Assembly: GCF_026000375.1 (NCBI RefSeq)
Contig: NZ_AP026708.1
Span: forward strand, 622,501 to 686,500
DNA length: 64,000 nucleotides
DNA from: Pseudodesulfovibrio portus
GTDB taxonomy: Bacteria; Desulfobacterota; Desulfovibrionia; Desulfovibrionales; Desulfovibrionaceae
Direction of reading: 5' to 3'
In this document: positions 34,654 to 46,107 of the stretch, piece after piece
How positions within the stretch are numbered: the first letter of the stretch is position 1
How the letters are laid out: each line of letters begins with the position of its first letter
Notes under the pieces: model-generated
Told to the model about the DNA's origin: nothing
The model's input: only the letters and a program-made list of their open reading frames with translations
Databases searched by the model: none
Made by a program: the position numbers and the translations under genes

Positions 34654-36021
34654 CTACTTCAAATATTTCTCACAGGCCTCGACAATGTCGCCCGTGTACA
34701 GTTCCACCTTGTCGCAGTCCGGCCCCTCGACCATGACGCGGCAGACGGGCTCGGTGCCGGAATAGCGCAGCAGAACGCGCCCCTTGCCCCCAAGGGCATC
34801 CTCCACCTTCTTCACGGCCTTCTGCACCTCGGGAGCGTCCTCAAAGGGAATCTTGCGCTTGACGTGAACGTTCTTGAGCAACTGGGGGAAGGGTTCGAGC
34901 AGTCCCGCCAGTTCGGACAGGGGGCGCTCTTTCTCGCGCATGAGCCGGAGCAGTTGCAGGGCTGCCAGGAGCCCGTCGCCCGTGGTGGAATGCTCCATGA
35001 AAATGAGGTGGCCTGACTGCTCGCCGCCCAGGGTCGCCCCCTCGCGGCGCATGGCCTCGACCACATAGCGGTCGCCCACGTCGGTGCGCAGCAGGACGCC
35101 CCCCTTGTCCTTCATGAACAGCTCGAGTGCCATGTTGGACATGACCGTGGCCACCAGCATGTTTTTCGGCAGCTTGCCCTGCTCCATCATCTCCATGGCG
35201 CACAGGGCCATGATCTGGTCACCGTCCAGGATGCGCCCGTTCTCGTCGCAGACGATGAGCCGGTCCGCGTCCCCGTCCAGGGCGATGCCCATGTCCGCGT
35301 TCACGTCCCTGACCGCCTGGGCGATGACCTCGGGATAGAGGGAACCGCACTTCTGGTTGATGTTCAACCCGTCCGGCTCCACGCCGATCCTGACCACCTC
35401 GGCGCCCAGTTCCTCCAGCACCTTGGGGGCCACGCCGTAGGCCGCGCCGTGGGCGCAGTCGAGCACGATGCGCATGCCGTCCAGAGTCAGGTTCGGGGAG
35501 AAGCTGTTCTTCAGGTAGACGATGTAGCGGCCGGTGGCGTCGGTGATGCGAAAGGCGCGTCCCACCTGCTCCGCCGCCGGATAGTCCCACTTCGTCCTGT
35601 CGTTCATGACCAGTTCGCTGATCTCGTCCTCCACCTCGTCGGGCAGCTTGAACCCGTTGCTGTCGAAGAACTTGATGCCGTTGTCCATGAACGGATTGTG
35701 CGAGGCCGAGATGACCACGCCGAGGTCGGCGCGCATGTTGCGGGTCAAAAAGGAAATGGCGGGCGTGGGCAGCGGCCCGACAAGGAAGACGTCCATGCCG
35801 TTGGCGCACAGCCCGCTGGTCAGGGCGGTCTCGAACACATAGCCGGAAAGCCGGGTGTCCTTGCCGATGACCACGCGGTGTTTCTTGCCGCCGTTGCGGA
35901 AATACTGCCCTGCGGCCAGACCGAGCCGGAGCGCGATCTCCGGGGTCATGGGAAAGATATTGCCCTGCCCTCGCAGGCCGTCGGTACCGAAAAGCCTCTG
36001 GTTCATGGATTGCTCCGACAT
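34654..36021 (-). CDS. glmM: Phosphoglucosamine mutase
   Basis: A 455-residue alpha-D-phosphohexomutase converting GlcN-6-P to GlcN-1-P for UDP-GlcNAc. N-terminal [11 protein letters not shown], the active-site serine loop [17 protein letters not shown] (about residue 103), metal-binding DGDADRLIV (about 245), sugar loop [10 protein letters not shown] and the C-terminal RYSGTEP phosphate loop are all present. It follows cdaR, as in the widespread cdaA-cdaR-glmM cluster in which c-di-AMP synthesis is tied to wall precursor supply. Confidence 0.96.
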   Translation of the reverse strand: MSEQSMNQRLFGTDGLRGQGNIFPMTPEIALRLGLAAGQYFRNGGKKHRVVIGKDTRLSGYVFETALTSGLCANGMDVFLVGPLPTPAISFLTRNMRADLGVVISASHNPFMDNGIKFFDSNGFKLPDEVEDEISELVMNDRTKWDYPAAEQVGRAFRITDATGRYIVYLKNSFSPNLTLDGMRIVLDCAHGAAYGVAPKVLEELGAEVVRIGVEPDGLNINQKCGSLYPEVIAQAVRDVNADMGIALDGDADRLIVCDENGRILDGDQIMALCAMEMMEQGKLPKNMLVATVMSNMALELFMKDKGGVLLRTDVGDRYVVEAMRREGATLGGEQSGHLIFMEHSTTGDGLLAALQLLRLMREKERPLSELAGLLEPFPQLLKNVHVKRKIPFEDAPEVQKAVKKVEDALGGKGRVLLRYSGTEPVCRVMVEGPDCDKVELYTGDIVEACEKYLK

Positions 36022-36037
36022 CCGCCGCCCAGGCGGT

Positions 36038-36940
36038 TTATTGCTTCTTCAGGGTGGTCGTCACCGTCTCCGGATTCTTCTTCTCCAGGCGGCAACCCTC
36101 AGGCAGGACCACTTCGTATTCCAGGTCGAACTTGCCCGACTTGACCGACGAGGGGAACAGCAGGGCAGCCGAAACGCCCTTGCGGTACTCGTCGTCCCGG
36201 AACAGGAAGACCGGCCCCTCGATCTCAAGGCGCACGTAATCCTGCGACACGGAAGCCCTGTACCCGTCCGGCGAGTTCACATCAAGCGGAACCTTGACCC
36301 ATATCTGGCGCGTCTTGGGGCCGAAAAGGGCCTTTACGCGCACCTGAGCGGGCGAAGCCTCCACCTCTTCGGGCAATTCCAGGGGAACGTCCTCCGCCCA
36401 GGAGGCAGGCACTTCCTCGGGGAAGTCCTCCTCCATGACCACGCGCGTCTTGGTGATCTTGCGGATCAAGGTCTCCGGGCCCCTTATGTTGACCGTATCG
36501 GGCGAAGCCACGACCTCCGTCAGGGTGTAATCGGGGTTGATGTCGCCCGCCCAGGCGGCCTCGATGGCGACCGTCTTGGAAACTCGGCGGTCAACCAGCA
36601 ATTTCAAACGGTTGGGCTTGACCTCGATGATCTCGTAGGTGGACGACAGCGGGATTCGCGAGGTCTCGATCTCCATGACCTGCTCGCCGATCTTGAGCTT
36701 GGCCACGTCAAACGGATAGGTCAGGTTCTGGGAGGACAGGTTGCCGACCAGCCCCTTGGGGCCGCGCAGCCGGACCTGGATCTTGTCCACCAGGCCGTCC
36801 TCGATGATCAGCCCTTCGGGCGGATTGGTCATGACCACGGGCATGTCCACCCAGGTCTCGACCACTTCCCGGCCCGTCACCAGAAACCAGGTGAACACGG
36901 CCAGGGCTATGGAAAGAAGTACTGTCTGCCAATTTTTCAT
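36038..36940 (-). CDS. cdaR: YbbR-domain protein, CdaA regulator
   Basis: A 300-residue protein with an N-terminal anchor helix ([17 protein letters not shown]) and about three YbbR repeats in the periplasm, marked by segments such as [25 protein letters not shown] and [11 protein letters not shown]. In other bacteria CdaR binds and modulates the diadenylate cyclase CdaA. It starts 1 base after cdaA and precedes glmM. The final segment is not repeat-like. Confidence 0.88.
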   Translation of the reverse strand: MKNWQTVLLSIALAVFTWFLVTGREVVETWVDMPVVMTNPPEGLIIEDGLVDKIQVRLRGPKGLVGNLSSQNLTYPFDVAKLKIGEQVMEIETSRIPLSSTYEIIEVKPNRLKLLVDRRVSKTVAIEAAWAGDINPDYTLTEVVASPDTVNIRGPETLIRKITKTRVVMEEDFPEEVPASWAEDVPLELPEEVEASPAQVRVKALFGPKTRQIWVKVPLDVNSPDGYRASVSQDYVRLEIEGPVFLFRDDEYRKGVSAALLFPSSVKSGKFDLEYEVVLPEGCRLEKKNPETVTTTLKKQ

Positions 36941-36941
36941 G

Positions 36942-37691
36942 TCACCGCCCCAGAGCGTTCTTGAGCACGCGGCGCAACCGTGTTTCGTCCAGGCTGGTGG
37001 TCAGCCTTCCGTTCATCGCCACCGACACCTCGCCCCGCTCCTCGGAGACGACGATAGTGATGGCGTCCGCCCCTTCGCTGATGCCCAGCGCGGCCCGATG
37101 CCGGGTGCCGTACATGGGCTGGCCCTTGAGCTTGCTGGACAAGGGCAGAATACATGCCGCAGCCACGATGCGGTCGCGCCGGATGATGACCGCGCCGTCG
37201 TGCAGCGGCGTCTCGGTCACGAAAATCGTTTCCAGAAGCTCGGTGTTGACCTTGGCGTCCAGCTCGATGCCACGCTCGATGATGTCCCCCAGCGGCATGT
37301 TCTTCTCGATGACGATGATCGCCCCTGTGGACGAGTGGGACATGCTCATGACCGCCTTGGTCAGCTGGTCCAGGGTATCGTCGCGGACCTGGGACTTGGT
37401 CCAGAACCGCTTGGTGCCGACCGAGGCCAGGGCCTTGCGGATATCTGTCTTGAACAGGATGACGACCACCAGGAAGATGGACGTCAGGAACTCCCCGAGC
37501 AGGGCGTTGAGCGTGTAGAGGTTGAACTGGTCGGCGAAGTAGTAGACCACCAGCACGATCACCAGGCCGTACAGGACGGCGGCGGCGCGGGTGCCCCGAA
37601 CAAGCACGATCAGGTTGTAATAGATAAAGGCCACCAGCCCGATGTCGAGCAGGACCCGCCAAGTGATCTGAATACCGAAAAGCTCAAACAT
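36942..37691 (-). CDS. cdaA: Membrane diadenylate cyclase
   Basis: A 249-residue protein with three N-terminal helices (about residues 10-85: LLDIGLVAFIYYNLIVLV, VLYGLVIVLVVYYFA, LTSIFLVVVILF) and a DAC/DisA_N catalytic domain. The catalytic motifs LHDGAVIIR and TRHRAALGISE are intact. It makes cyclic di-AMP from two ATP. It lies between folP and cdaR, with glmM following, the classic arrangement. Presence in a Gram-negative deltaproteobacterium is known but less common. Confidence 0.94.
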   Translation of the reverse strand: MFELFGIQITWRVLLDIGLVAFIYYNLIVLVRGTRAAAVLYGLVIVLVVYYFADQFNLYTLNALLGEFLTSIFLVVVILFKTDIRKALASVGTKRFWTKSQVRDDTLDQLTKAVMSMSHSSTGAIIVIEKNMPLGDIIERGIELDAKVNTELLETIFVTETPLHDGAVIIRRDRIVAAACILPLSSKLKGQPMYGTRHRAALGISEGADAITIVVSEERGEVSVAMNGRLTTSLDETRLRRVLKNALGR

Positions 37692-37699
37692 ATCTTTAA

Positions 37700-38539
37700 C
37701 TACGCCATTTCCCGAGCTATGGTCAACGTCTGCGTGGCAAGTTCCACCTCATGGACCCGGTGGACGGCGACGCCGCGTGTGGCCAGGATGGCCGTGGCCG
37801 CCTGAGTGGCGTTCTGCCGCTCGCCGACTTCAAGGCCGAGCAGCCCCTGCCAGAGGGACTTGTTGGACAATCCCATGTACAACGGCAACCCCAGGGCCTT
37901 GAATCGTTCTATCTCCCGCAGGATGGTCAGGTTGTGGGCGAGCAGCTTGCCGAAACCGATGCCCGGGTCCAGGACGATGCGGTCCTCGGGCAGCCCTGCC
38001 CCGGCGAGCTTGTCCAGCCGCTCCTCGAAAAAGGCCATGATCTCGCCGACCACGTCATCATAGCGCGGCTCGTCCTGCATGTCCTCCGGCCTGCCCAGTG
38101 AATGCATGAGCACGTAGCCCGGCTTGTACTGTCCGATGACGTCCAGTAGTTCCGGCTCGAACCGGAAGGCGGACACGTCGTTGAGGATGACGGCCCCGGC
38201 GTCCATGGCCTCGGCGGCGACCCGCGCCTTGTAGGTGTCCACGGATACCACCGCGCCGAGGTCGTTTTCGGCCAGCCCCCGGATGACGGGGATGACGCGG
38301 CGCAGCTCCTCCTCCTCGCTCACGGAATCGGCGTACGGGCGGGTGGACTCCCCGCCCACGTCCAGGATGTGCGCGCCCTGCCGGGCCAATTCGAGCCCGT
38401 GGGCCGTACCCGATTCGGCGTCGCCATGCGCGCCGCCGTCGTAGAAGGAGTCCGGGGTCACGTTGACCACTCCGGCAATGAAAAAGGGGGCCGGTCCCAA
38501 GACCCTGCCCCCTTTCACTATCCATTTCGTATCTATCAT
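37700..38539 (-). CDS. folP: Dihydropteroate synthase
   Basis: A 279-residue TIM-barrel enzyme joining pABA to the pterin. Motifs: FFIAGVVNVTPDSFYDGG (residues 19-36, substrate loop), HILDVGGESTRPYAD, VVSVDTYKARVA, GAVILNDVSAF, and IVLDPGIGFGKLLAHNL. I chose the ATG at 38539 (MIDTKW), 16 bases after the ftsH stop; the upstream frame is antisense to ftsH. Full length. Confidence 0.95.
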   Translation of the reverse strand: MIDTKWIVKGGRVLGPAPFFIAGVVNVTPDSFYDGGAHGDAESGTAHGLELARQGAHILDVGGESTRPYADSVSEEEELRRVIPVIRGLAENDLGAVVSVDTYKARVAAEAMDAGAVILNDVSAFRFEPELLDVIGQYKPGYVLMHSLGRPEDMQDEPRYDDVVGEIMAFFEERLDKLAGAGLPEDRIVLDPGIGFGKLLAHNLTILREIERFKALGLPLYMGLSNKSLWQGLLGLEVGERQNATQAATAILATRGVAVHRVHEVELATQTLTIAREMA

Positions 38540-38555
38540 GGTCGACAAGGGTCGG

Positions 38556-40565
38556 TTACTGGATCTTGCTGCCGCCGCCGTCTCCATCCGGGTCGGCATC
38601 GTCTCCGTCTTCGAGGATAAAGTCATCCTCCCTGCCTCCGGACTCGCTGACCGGGGTATAGCCCGGACCGGTGGCCTTGCCTTCCGCGTCGTAGCCGGAA
38701 GGGGTCTGGCCCGAAGTGCCGGAACCGGAATTGCCGTTGCCGTTGGCGGGCTCCATGGGCGGCAGTTCCTTGCCTTCCATGAGCAGGTCGATGTCATGGC
38801 CGGTGATGGTCTCGCGGTCGAGCAGGGCCAGGGAAATGGCTTCCAGGACCTCCCGGTTCTCCTTGAGCAGATCGGTGGCCTTCTGGTGAGCCTCGTCCAC
38901 GAACCGCCGGACTTCGGCATCGATGAGCTTGGCGGTCTCCTCACCGTAATTCTTGTCGTGGATGAGTTCCTTGCCCAGGAAGACCTGTCCCTGGTTGTCG
39001 CCGAAACTCATGGGTCCGAGCTTGTCGGACATGCCCCACATGCAGACCATGTTTCGCGCGGTCTTGGTAGCCCGCTCGATGTCATTGGATGCGCCGGTGG
39101 TCAGCTGGTCGAGCACCAGTTCCTCGGCCACCCGACCGCCCATGAGCACGACCATGGTGTTCTGCAGGAACTCCTTGGAATAATTGTGACGGTCCTCGCC
39201 GGGCAGCTGCATGGTCACGCCGAGAGCCTGGCCGCGGGGGATGATGGAGACCTTGTGCACCGGATCGGTGCCGGGCAGGAGCTTGGCCACCAGGGCGTGT
39301 CCCGCCTCGTGGTAGGCCGTGGTCTTCTTCTCCTCGTCGGAGAGGATCATGGACCGCCGCTCGCGACCGCCCATCATGACCTTGTCCTTGGCCTCCTCGA
39401 AATCGTCCATGTCCACACGGTCCTTGCCCAACTTGGCAGCGCCGAGCGCCGCCTCGTTGACCAGGTTTTCCAGGTCGGCACCGGAAAAACCGGGGGTGCC
39501 GCGGGCGATGACTTCCAGGTTCACGGTCGGGGACAACGGAGTCCTGCGGGAGTGCACCTTGAGGATGCGTTCGCGTCCGCGCAGGTCCGGGACCGGGACC
39601 ACCACCTGCCGGTCGAAGCGACCGGGCCTGAGCAGGGCCGGGTCGAGCACGTCCGGGCGGTTGGTGGCCGCCACCAGGATGACGCCCTCGTTGGACTCGA
39701 AACCGTCCATCTCGACCAGCAGCTGGTTGAGCGTCTGTTCACGCTCGTCATGGCCGCCGCCGAGACCGGCTCCCCGCTGACGGCCCACGGCGTCGATTTC
39801 GTCGATGAAAATCAGGCAGGGCGCGTTCTTCTTGCCCTGGGCAAAGAGATCGCGCACGCGGGATGCGCCCACGCCCACGAACATCTCCACGAAGTCGGAA
39901 CCGGAGATGGAAAAGAACGGGACGCCGGCCTCACCGGCCACGGCGCGGGCCAGCAGGGTCTTACCCGTGCCCGGGCTGCCCACCAGGAGCACACCCTTGG
40001 GGATGCGCCCGCCCAGACGGGTGAACCTGCGCGGCTCGCGCAAGAAGTCCACGATCTCGGAAAGCTCTTCCTTGGCCTCGTCCACGCCGGCCACGTCCTC
40101 GAAGGTGACCTTGGTGGTCTCCTCGTTGATCAGGCGCGCCTTGGAGCGACCGAAGCTCATGGCCCCTCTTCCGCCGGAGCCGCCGCCCTGCATCTGGCGC
40201 ATGAAGAATATCCAGACGCCGATGAGCAGCAGCATGGGGAACCAGGACAGGAGCAGGGTCAGGTACCAGGGGGATTCCTCCGGCGGCTCCGCATTGACCT
40301 CGACGCCCTTGGCGATGAGGGTCTCGATCATCTTGGGGTCTTCCGGGGCATAGGTCTGGAAGGGTTCCCCGGAGCTCTTCATGCCGGAAATCCGAGACCC
40401 CTGTATCTTTACCTCCGCGACCACACCGCTGTCGACCATGGCCAGGAACTGGCTGTACGACGGCGTGTCCTTGGGCACGGGAGGCTGGTTGAAGAGGTTG
40501 AACAGGACCACCATCAAGACAAAGATGATCGCCCAGATAACAAGATTTTTCATATGATTGTTCAA
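38556..40565 (-). CDS. ftsH: ATP-dependent zinc metalloprotease FtsH
   Basis: A 669-residue inner-membrane AAA protease that degrades misfolded membrane proteins and regulators such as LpxC. Two N-terminal helices ([34 protein letters not shown]), Walker A GSPGTGKT, Walker B IFIDEID, SRH with [17 protein letters not shown], zinc motif HEAGH. I chose a TTG start at 40565 ([11 protein letters not shown]): GGAGG lies 8 bases upstream and the resulting N-terminus fits the family. The ATG at 40553 lacks a site. The C-terminus is Gly/Asp/Ser-rich and acidic. Confidence 0.95.
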   Translation of the reverse strand: MNNHMKNLVIWAIIFVLMVVLFNLFNQPPVPKDTPSYSQFLAMVDSGVVAEVKIQGSRISGMKSSGEPFQTYAPEDPKMIETLIAKGVEVNAEPPEESPWYLTLLLSWFPMLLLIGVWIFFMRQMQGGGSGGRGAMSFGRSKARLINEETTKVTFEDVAGVDEAKEELSEIVDFLREPRRFTRLGGRIPKGVLLVGSPGTGKTLLARAVAGEAGVPFFSISGSDFVEMFVGVGASRVRDLFAQGKKNAPCLIFIDEIDAVGRQRGAGLGGGHDEREQTLNQLLVEMDGFESNEGVILVAATNRPDVLDPALLRPGRFDRQVVVPVPDLRGRERILKVHSRRTPLSPTVNLEVIARGTPGFSGADLENLVNEAALGAAKLGKDRVDMDDFEEAKDKVMMGGRERRSMILSDEEKKTTAYHEAGHALVAKLLPGTDPVHKVSIIPRGQALGVTMQLPGEDRHNYSKEFLQNTMVVLMGGRVAEELVLDQLTTGASNDIERATKTARNMVCMWGMSDKLGPMSFGDNQGQVFLGKELIHDKNYGEETAKLIDAEVRRFVDEAHQKATDLLKENREVLEAISLALLDRETITGHDIDLLMEGKELPPMEPANGNGNSGSGTSGQTPSGYDAEGKATGPGYTPVSESGGREDDFILEDGDDADPDGDGGGSKIQ

Positions 40566-40691
40566 AGGAGAGTCCTCCGTAAATGTCAGATGCAAACAAC
40601 CCTTGACCGGGCATTACATCGCGGTGCTCGCGATATCAGATTCCAAGGTAATGCCGCTGGTTGAAAAATCAAGGGAATCCGGGAAAAAAAC

Positions 40692-42095
40692 TCACCCGAC
40701 CTCCGCTTGCTGCAAACCGGCCAGCCACTTCGTGAGCGCTTCGACCTGCCCGGCAACGGAATCCGGCCCGGTACCGCCGGGCGATGTGCGACGCCGTATG
40801 GACGCCGCGTAATCGAGCACGTCGAAGACGTCCTCGCCGATCCGGTCGGAAAATTGTGCCAGCTCCGCAATGTCCAGGTCTTCCAGCCCCACGCCCTTCT
40901 GCTCGGCATGGGCGACCACCGCCCCGGTGATGTGGTGCGCCTCGCGAAAGGGAACGCCCTTTGCCGCCAGGTAGTCGGCCAGCTCGGTGGCGTTGAGAAA
41001 GCCGCGCTTGACGGTCTCGAGCATCTTCTCGGGCACGTAGACGATCTGCCGGAGCATGTCGGCCATGATGCCGAGAGAGGCGACCACGGTCTTGTCCGCG
41101 TCGAAGAACGGCTCCTTGTCTTCCTGCATGTCCCGGTTGTAGGTCATGGGCAGCCCCTTGATCAGGACCAAAAGGCCCATCAGGGAACCGACCACGCGCC
41201 CGGTCTTGCCGCGCATCAGCTCGCAGGCGTCCGGGTTCTTCTTCTGAGGCATGATGGAGGAGCCGGTGGAGTACTGGTCCGGCAGCTTCACGTAACCGAA
41301 ATTGGGGTTGGCCCAGATGATGATCTCCTCGCAGATGCGGGACAGGTGGGCCATGACCAGGGACCCGACGAACACGGCTTCGAGCACGAAGTCGCGGTCG
41401 CTGACCGCGTCCATGGAGTTGGCGAAAATCGCTTCCACGCCCAGGTCGTCGGCCACGGCCTGCGGGTTCACCGGGTGGGTGGTCCCGGCCAGGGCGGCGG
41501 CCCCCAGCGGCATGACCCGCACGCGCTTGAGCCCGTCCGTCACCCGCTCGAAATCCCGCTTGAACATCTGGGCGTAGGCCAGCAGATGGTGGGCCAGGGT
41601 CACGGGCTGGGCAGGCTGGAAATGGGTGCAGCCCGGCAGCATGGTCTCCCGGTGCTCGTCGGCGCGGGCCACAAGGACCTCTACCAGAGCGGCCAGGCTT
41701 TCCTGCCAGACGGCCAGACGCGCGGCCACGTGCAGCCGGAAGTCCAAGGCCACCTGATCGTTGCGGGAGCGCGCGGTGTGCAGCTTGCCGCCCAGCGGCC
41801 CGATGATCTCGGTCAGCCGGGACTCGACGTTCATGTGCACGTCTTCCAGCTCGGTCTTCCACCGGAACTCGCCGGACTCGATCTCCGCCCTGACCGCATC
41901 CAGGCCGTCGCAGATCGCGGCCGCCTCTTCATCGGTCAGAAACCCCTGTTTGGCAAGCACCCGGGCATGCGCCTGGGAGCCCCGGATATCCTCGGCATAG
42001 AGTTGCCAGTCAAAAGACACGGACTCGGAATATGCTTCCATGGATGCGGCGGTCCCTTCGGCGAACCGCCCGCCCCACATTTTCTTCTTGGCCAT
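40692..42095 (-). CDS. argH: Argininosuccinate lyase
   Basis: A 467-residue fumarase-superfamily enzyme that splits argininosuccinate into arginine and fumarate. The signature [12 protein letters not shown] (near residue 281) is intact, as are [25 protein letters not shown] and the catalytic [14 protein letters not shown]. It follows argG by 3 bases and completes argF-argG-argH. Full length. Confidence 0.96.
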   Translation of the reverse strand: MAKKKMWGGRFAEGTAASMEAYSESVSFDWQLYAEDIRGSQAHARVLAKQGFLTDEEAAAICDGLDAVRAEIESGEFRWKTELEDVHMNVESRLTEIIGPLGGKLHTARSRNDQVALDFRLHVAARLAVWQESLAALVEVLVARADEHRETMLPGCTHFQPAQPVTLAHHLLAYAQMFKRDFERVTDGLKRVRVMPLGAAALAGTTHPVNPQAVADDLGVEAIFANSMDAVSDRDFVLEAVFVGSLVMAHLSRICEEIIIWANPNFGYVKLPDQYSTGSSIMPQKKNPDACELMRGKTGRVVGSLMGLLVLIKGLPMTYNRDMQEDKEPFFDADKTVVASLGIMADMLRQIVYVPEKMLETVKRGFLNATELADYLAAKGVPFREAHHITGAVVAHAEQKGVGLEDLDIAELAQFSDRIGEDVFDVLDYAASIRRRTSPGGTGPDSVAGQVEALTKWLAGLQQAEVG

Positions 42096-42098
42096 ATG

Positions 42099-43331
<1,233 letters not shown>

Positions 43332-43358
43332 CTGTATGTTCCTCGTTGCTTGAAAAGC

Positions 43359-44258
43359 TTATGTGTAAATCCATTCGAGAATGGCTTTCTGCATGTGCAG
43401 CCGGTTCTCGGCCTGGTCCCAGACGATGGACGCCGGGGACTCGAAAACGGCTTCCGACACTTCCTCGCCGCGATGGGCGGGCAGGCAGTGCATGAACTTG
43501 GCGTCCGGAGCGGCCTTGGCCATAAGGGCCCCGTTGACCTCGAAGCCCGCAAACGCGGCCTCGCGCTTCTTCTGCTCCTCTTCCTGACCCATGGACGCCC
43601 AGACGTCGGTATTGACGTAGTGCGCGCCCGCCACGGCCTTGGCCGGGTCGCGGACCAGGGTCACCTTGGCCCCGGCGTTGACGCCCGCGTCCATGATGGC
43701 CGGGTCCGGGTCGTACCCCTCGGGGCAGGCCAGCACCAGCTCGTACCCGAAGGCCGCCGAGCCGTTGATGAAGGAATGGGCCATGTTGTTGCCGTCGCCC
43801 ACCCAGGCCACCTTGAGGTCAGTCAGGTTCGGGGTGCGCTCGTACATGGTCAGCACGTCCGCCATGATCTGGCACGGGTGGTACTCGTCGGTCAGGGCGT
43901 TGACCACCGGGATATCGCCGTATTCGACCAGGGTTTCGAGTTTCTCCTGGCCGAAGGTTCGCACGATGAGGCCGTCGGCGTATCGCGACAGGACGCGGGC
44001 CGTATCCTTGAGCGGTTCGCTGCGTCCCAGCTGGGAATCCTTGGCCGCGATGAAAACCGGGTCGCCGCCGAGCTGGCGGACGCCCACTTCGAACGACACG
44101 CGGGTCCTGGTGGACGCTTTCTCGAAAATCATGAGCAGGGTCTTGCCGGCCAGAAGGTCGGTCCGGACAGCGTTGTCCTTCATCTCCTTGGCCCTGACCA
44201 GAACCTGCCCCGCCTCATCTGCAGGGATATCCGAAATGGTCAAAAAATGCTTGGGCAT
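43359..44258 (-). CDS. argF: Ornithine carbamoyltransferase
   Basis: A 299-residue transcarbamylase making citrulline. The carbamoyl phosphate loop KASTRTRVSFE is at residues 49-59, with HPCQIMADVLTMYE (HPXQ) near 132, and the ornithine site FMHCLPAHRGEEV near 255. It is the first of argF-argG-argH. No convincing promoter was found in the 125 bases upstream. Confidence 0.96.
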   Translation of the reverse strand: MPKHFLTISDIPADEAGQVLVRAKEMKDNAVRTDLLAGKTLLMIFEKASTRTRVSFEVGVRQLGGDPVFIAAKDSQLGRSEPLKDTARVLSRYADGLIVRTFGQEKLETLVEYGDIPVVNALTDEYHPCQIMADVLTMYERTPNLTDLKVAWVGDGNNMAHSFINGSAAFGYELVLACPEGYDPDPAIMDAGVNAGAKVTLVRDPAKAVAGAHYVNTDVWASMGQEEEQKKREAAFAGFEVNGALMAKAAPDAKFMHCLPAHRGEEVSEAVFESPASIVWDQAENRLHMQKAILEWIYT

Positions 44259-44383
44259 CGTATACTTACTCCATCAAAAGAATGCCGAATTGAACGAAAG
44301 AGAGAAAGCTTGGCCCATATTGATATGAATGTAAAGCGATTTGGCCCACGAAAAACGCGGGAGATCAAGTGAGGACGGGCGAT

Positions 44384-45541
44384 TCAGGGCTGGATGCTGT
44401 CGACGAACATGACCCCTCCGAACCGGAACTGGTTGATGACCAGCGGCTTGATGGGGTCGCCGAATTCGTTGAAACGGATGGTCCCGGTCACGCCCTCGAA
44501 ACCGGCAGTGGTCGCCAGGGCGTCGCGGACGTCCGAATGAACCGTGGTTCCCGCCCTTTCGATGGCGTCCTTGAGGACCATGAAGCTGTCGTAAACCAGA
44601 GCCGACGTATCGCTGGGCGCCACCCCGACCCGGGCCTCGTACCGGCTGACGAAATCGCGAGACTGCGGCGTATCCGACCAACGGCTCCAATGGCTGGAAA
44701 AATAGATGCACTCCGACTTGGCGCCGATGTACTCGTACATCCTCGGCCCGACGCCGTCGCCCGTCATGAGGGTCATTTTGATATTCTGGTCCCTTGTGTT
44801 GGCGAACAGAGCGGAGACATCGCCATACCCGCCCGGCGCAAACAACACGTCGGCCTGATGCCGGGCCACCTCGCCCAGCACCGCATCGACGTCGAGAGTC
44901 CGGGCCTCATACTCGCCGCGCCAGACCACCTTCCCCCCGCCCCGCTCAAAGGCGTCGGCAAAGGATTGGGCCAACCCCCGACAGTATGCCCGGGAAACGT
45001 CAACAAGGACCACGGCGGTGGCGGCGTCGAGTTTTTCCAGTGCGAACCGGGCCAGGCCGCTCCCCTGGAAGGAATCCGTGAAACAGATGCGAAAGATGCA
45101 GTCGCCCACGCGGGTCACGGCCTCATTGGTGGACATGTGCGAGATCATGGGGACACCGGCCTTCTGGAGGACCTCGGCCATGGCAAGGGAGTGGGAACTC
45201 CAGTTGCAGCCGACAACCGCCGTCACCCCCGCCGCGATGGCCCGGCGAGCCGCTACGGCGCTGCCTTCCGGGGTACCCCTGTTGTCGAATTCCAGCAGTT
45301 CGACCTTCTGGCCGAGGATACCGCCGGACTCGTTGATGCACTCCACCGCGAACCGGGCTCCGTCAAAGCTGATGGCGTTGGACTTGCCCGCCTCACCGGT
45401 CCGGGCCGTGATCATGGCGATCCGTATGCCGTCCCCGGCGCGGGCCGAAGACAAAAGGCCGGGCGACACGAGCGCGCACAGCACCAGGCACAGCCACGCT
45501 GCGCTCAGGAGGTGAATGGGCCGTTGTCCAATATCCGCCAC
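44384..45541 (-). CDS. Orphan branched-chain amino acid-type substrate-binding protein
   Basis: A 385-residue periplasmic binding protein (Peripla_BP_6 / LivJ type) with a signal peptide (WLCLVLCALVSPGLLSSARAG). It starts RIAMITARTGEAGKSNAISFDGARFAVECINESGG, typical of type 1 binding folds, and has VVGCNWSSHSLAMAEVLQKAGVPMIS and LVYDSFMVLKDAI. No permease or ATPase genes adjoin it. It lies after argFGH but is not clearly linked to them. Ligand unknown; similar proteins bind amino acids or act as sensors' partners. Confidence 0.87.
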   Translation of the reverse strand: MADIGQRPIHLLSAAWLCLVLCALVSPGLLSSARAGDGIRIAMITARTGEAGKSNAISFDGARFAVECINESGGILGQKVELLEFDNRGTPEGSAVAARRAIAAGVTAVVGCNWSSHSLAMAEVLQKAGVPMISHMSTNEAVTRVGDCIFRICFTDSFQGSGLARFALEKLDAATAVVLVDVSRAYCRGLAQSFADAFERGGGKVVWRGEYEARTLDVDAVLGEVARHQADVLFAPGGYGDVSALFANTRDQNIKMTLMTGDGVGPRMYEYIGAKSECIYFSSHWSRWSDTPQSRDFVSRYEARVGVAPSDTSALVYDSFMVLKDAIERAGTTVHSDVRDALATTAGFEGVTGTIRFNEFGDPIKPLVINQFRFGGVMFVDSIQP

Positions 45542-45646
45542 ACGTTACTCCAAGCTATATAGACCATGAAATACAATATATGGCAGTATATCGAAATGTC
45601 AAAAGTAATCAACCCCGCCATGACGGACAAACGCGCGCCCAGCCGG

Positions 45647-46105
45647 TCAGTTCAAACGGTCCGCCGCTTCCATGATCACCCTGTCCACCGCCGCGTCGGT
45701 CAGGTCGAACATGGCCTGACCGTGATCGAAACCGGCCAGATGAAGGATGCCGTGGGCCAGCAGCCGGGCAAGGTGCTCGATGGGTTCCTGACCGTAGAGC
45801 TCGGTCTCGCGGGCCAGGGTGTCCACGGACAAAACCAGTTCGCCGAGGTCGTCGCCGTCAACCCGCACAGCGGTTTCGTCGCCGTCATCGGCGGGAAAAC
45901 TCAGCACGTTGGTGGGACCGGTGCAGCCGAGAAAGGCACTGTTGACTGCCGCGATATTCCGGTCGTCGGTCAAGGTCAGCGTGAAGGTGCGCCCGACGAG
46001 GTCCAGGGCGTCGAGGATCGTGTCGCAGACTGCGGCCAGCTCCCTGCGCGACAGGGGAAAGCGGGGGTCGAGCCGGGTGGCTTTGACGATCTTCACCGCA
46101 CCCAT
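45647..46105 (-). CDS. ybeY: rRNA maturation endonuclease YbeY
   Basis: A 152-residue zinc RNase for 16S rRNA processing and ribosome quality control. The metal motif LLAHGILHLAGFDH (HX3HX5H type, near residue 120) and the upstream FLGCTGPTNVLSFP (NVLSFP) are intact. It follows phoH by 2 bases, as in many bacteria. Full length. Confidence 0.94.
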   Translation of the reverse strand: MGAVKIVKATRLDPRFPLSRRELAAVCDTILDALDLVGRTFTLTLTDDRNIAAVNSAFLGCTGPTNVLSFPADDGDETAVRVDGDDLGELVLSVDTLARETELYGQEPIEHLARLLAHGILHLAGFDHGQAMFDLTDAAVDRVIMEAADRLN

Positions 46106-46107
46106 GG

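Noticed and set aside
38463-40664. A 733-codon plus-strand frame opposite ftsH
   Set aside because: Antisense to FtsH, whose Walker, SRH and HEAGH motifs are intact.
44330-44345. A TTTACA hexamer upstream of argF as its promoter
   Set aside because: No fitting -10 hexamer at the right distance, and no clear ARG box.
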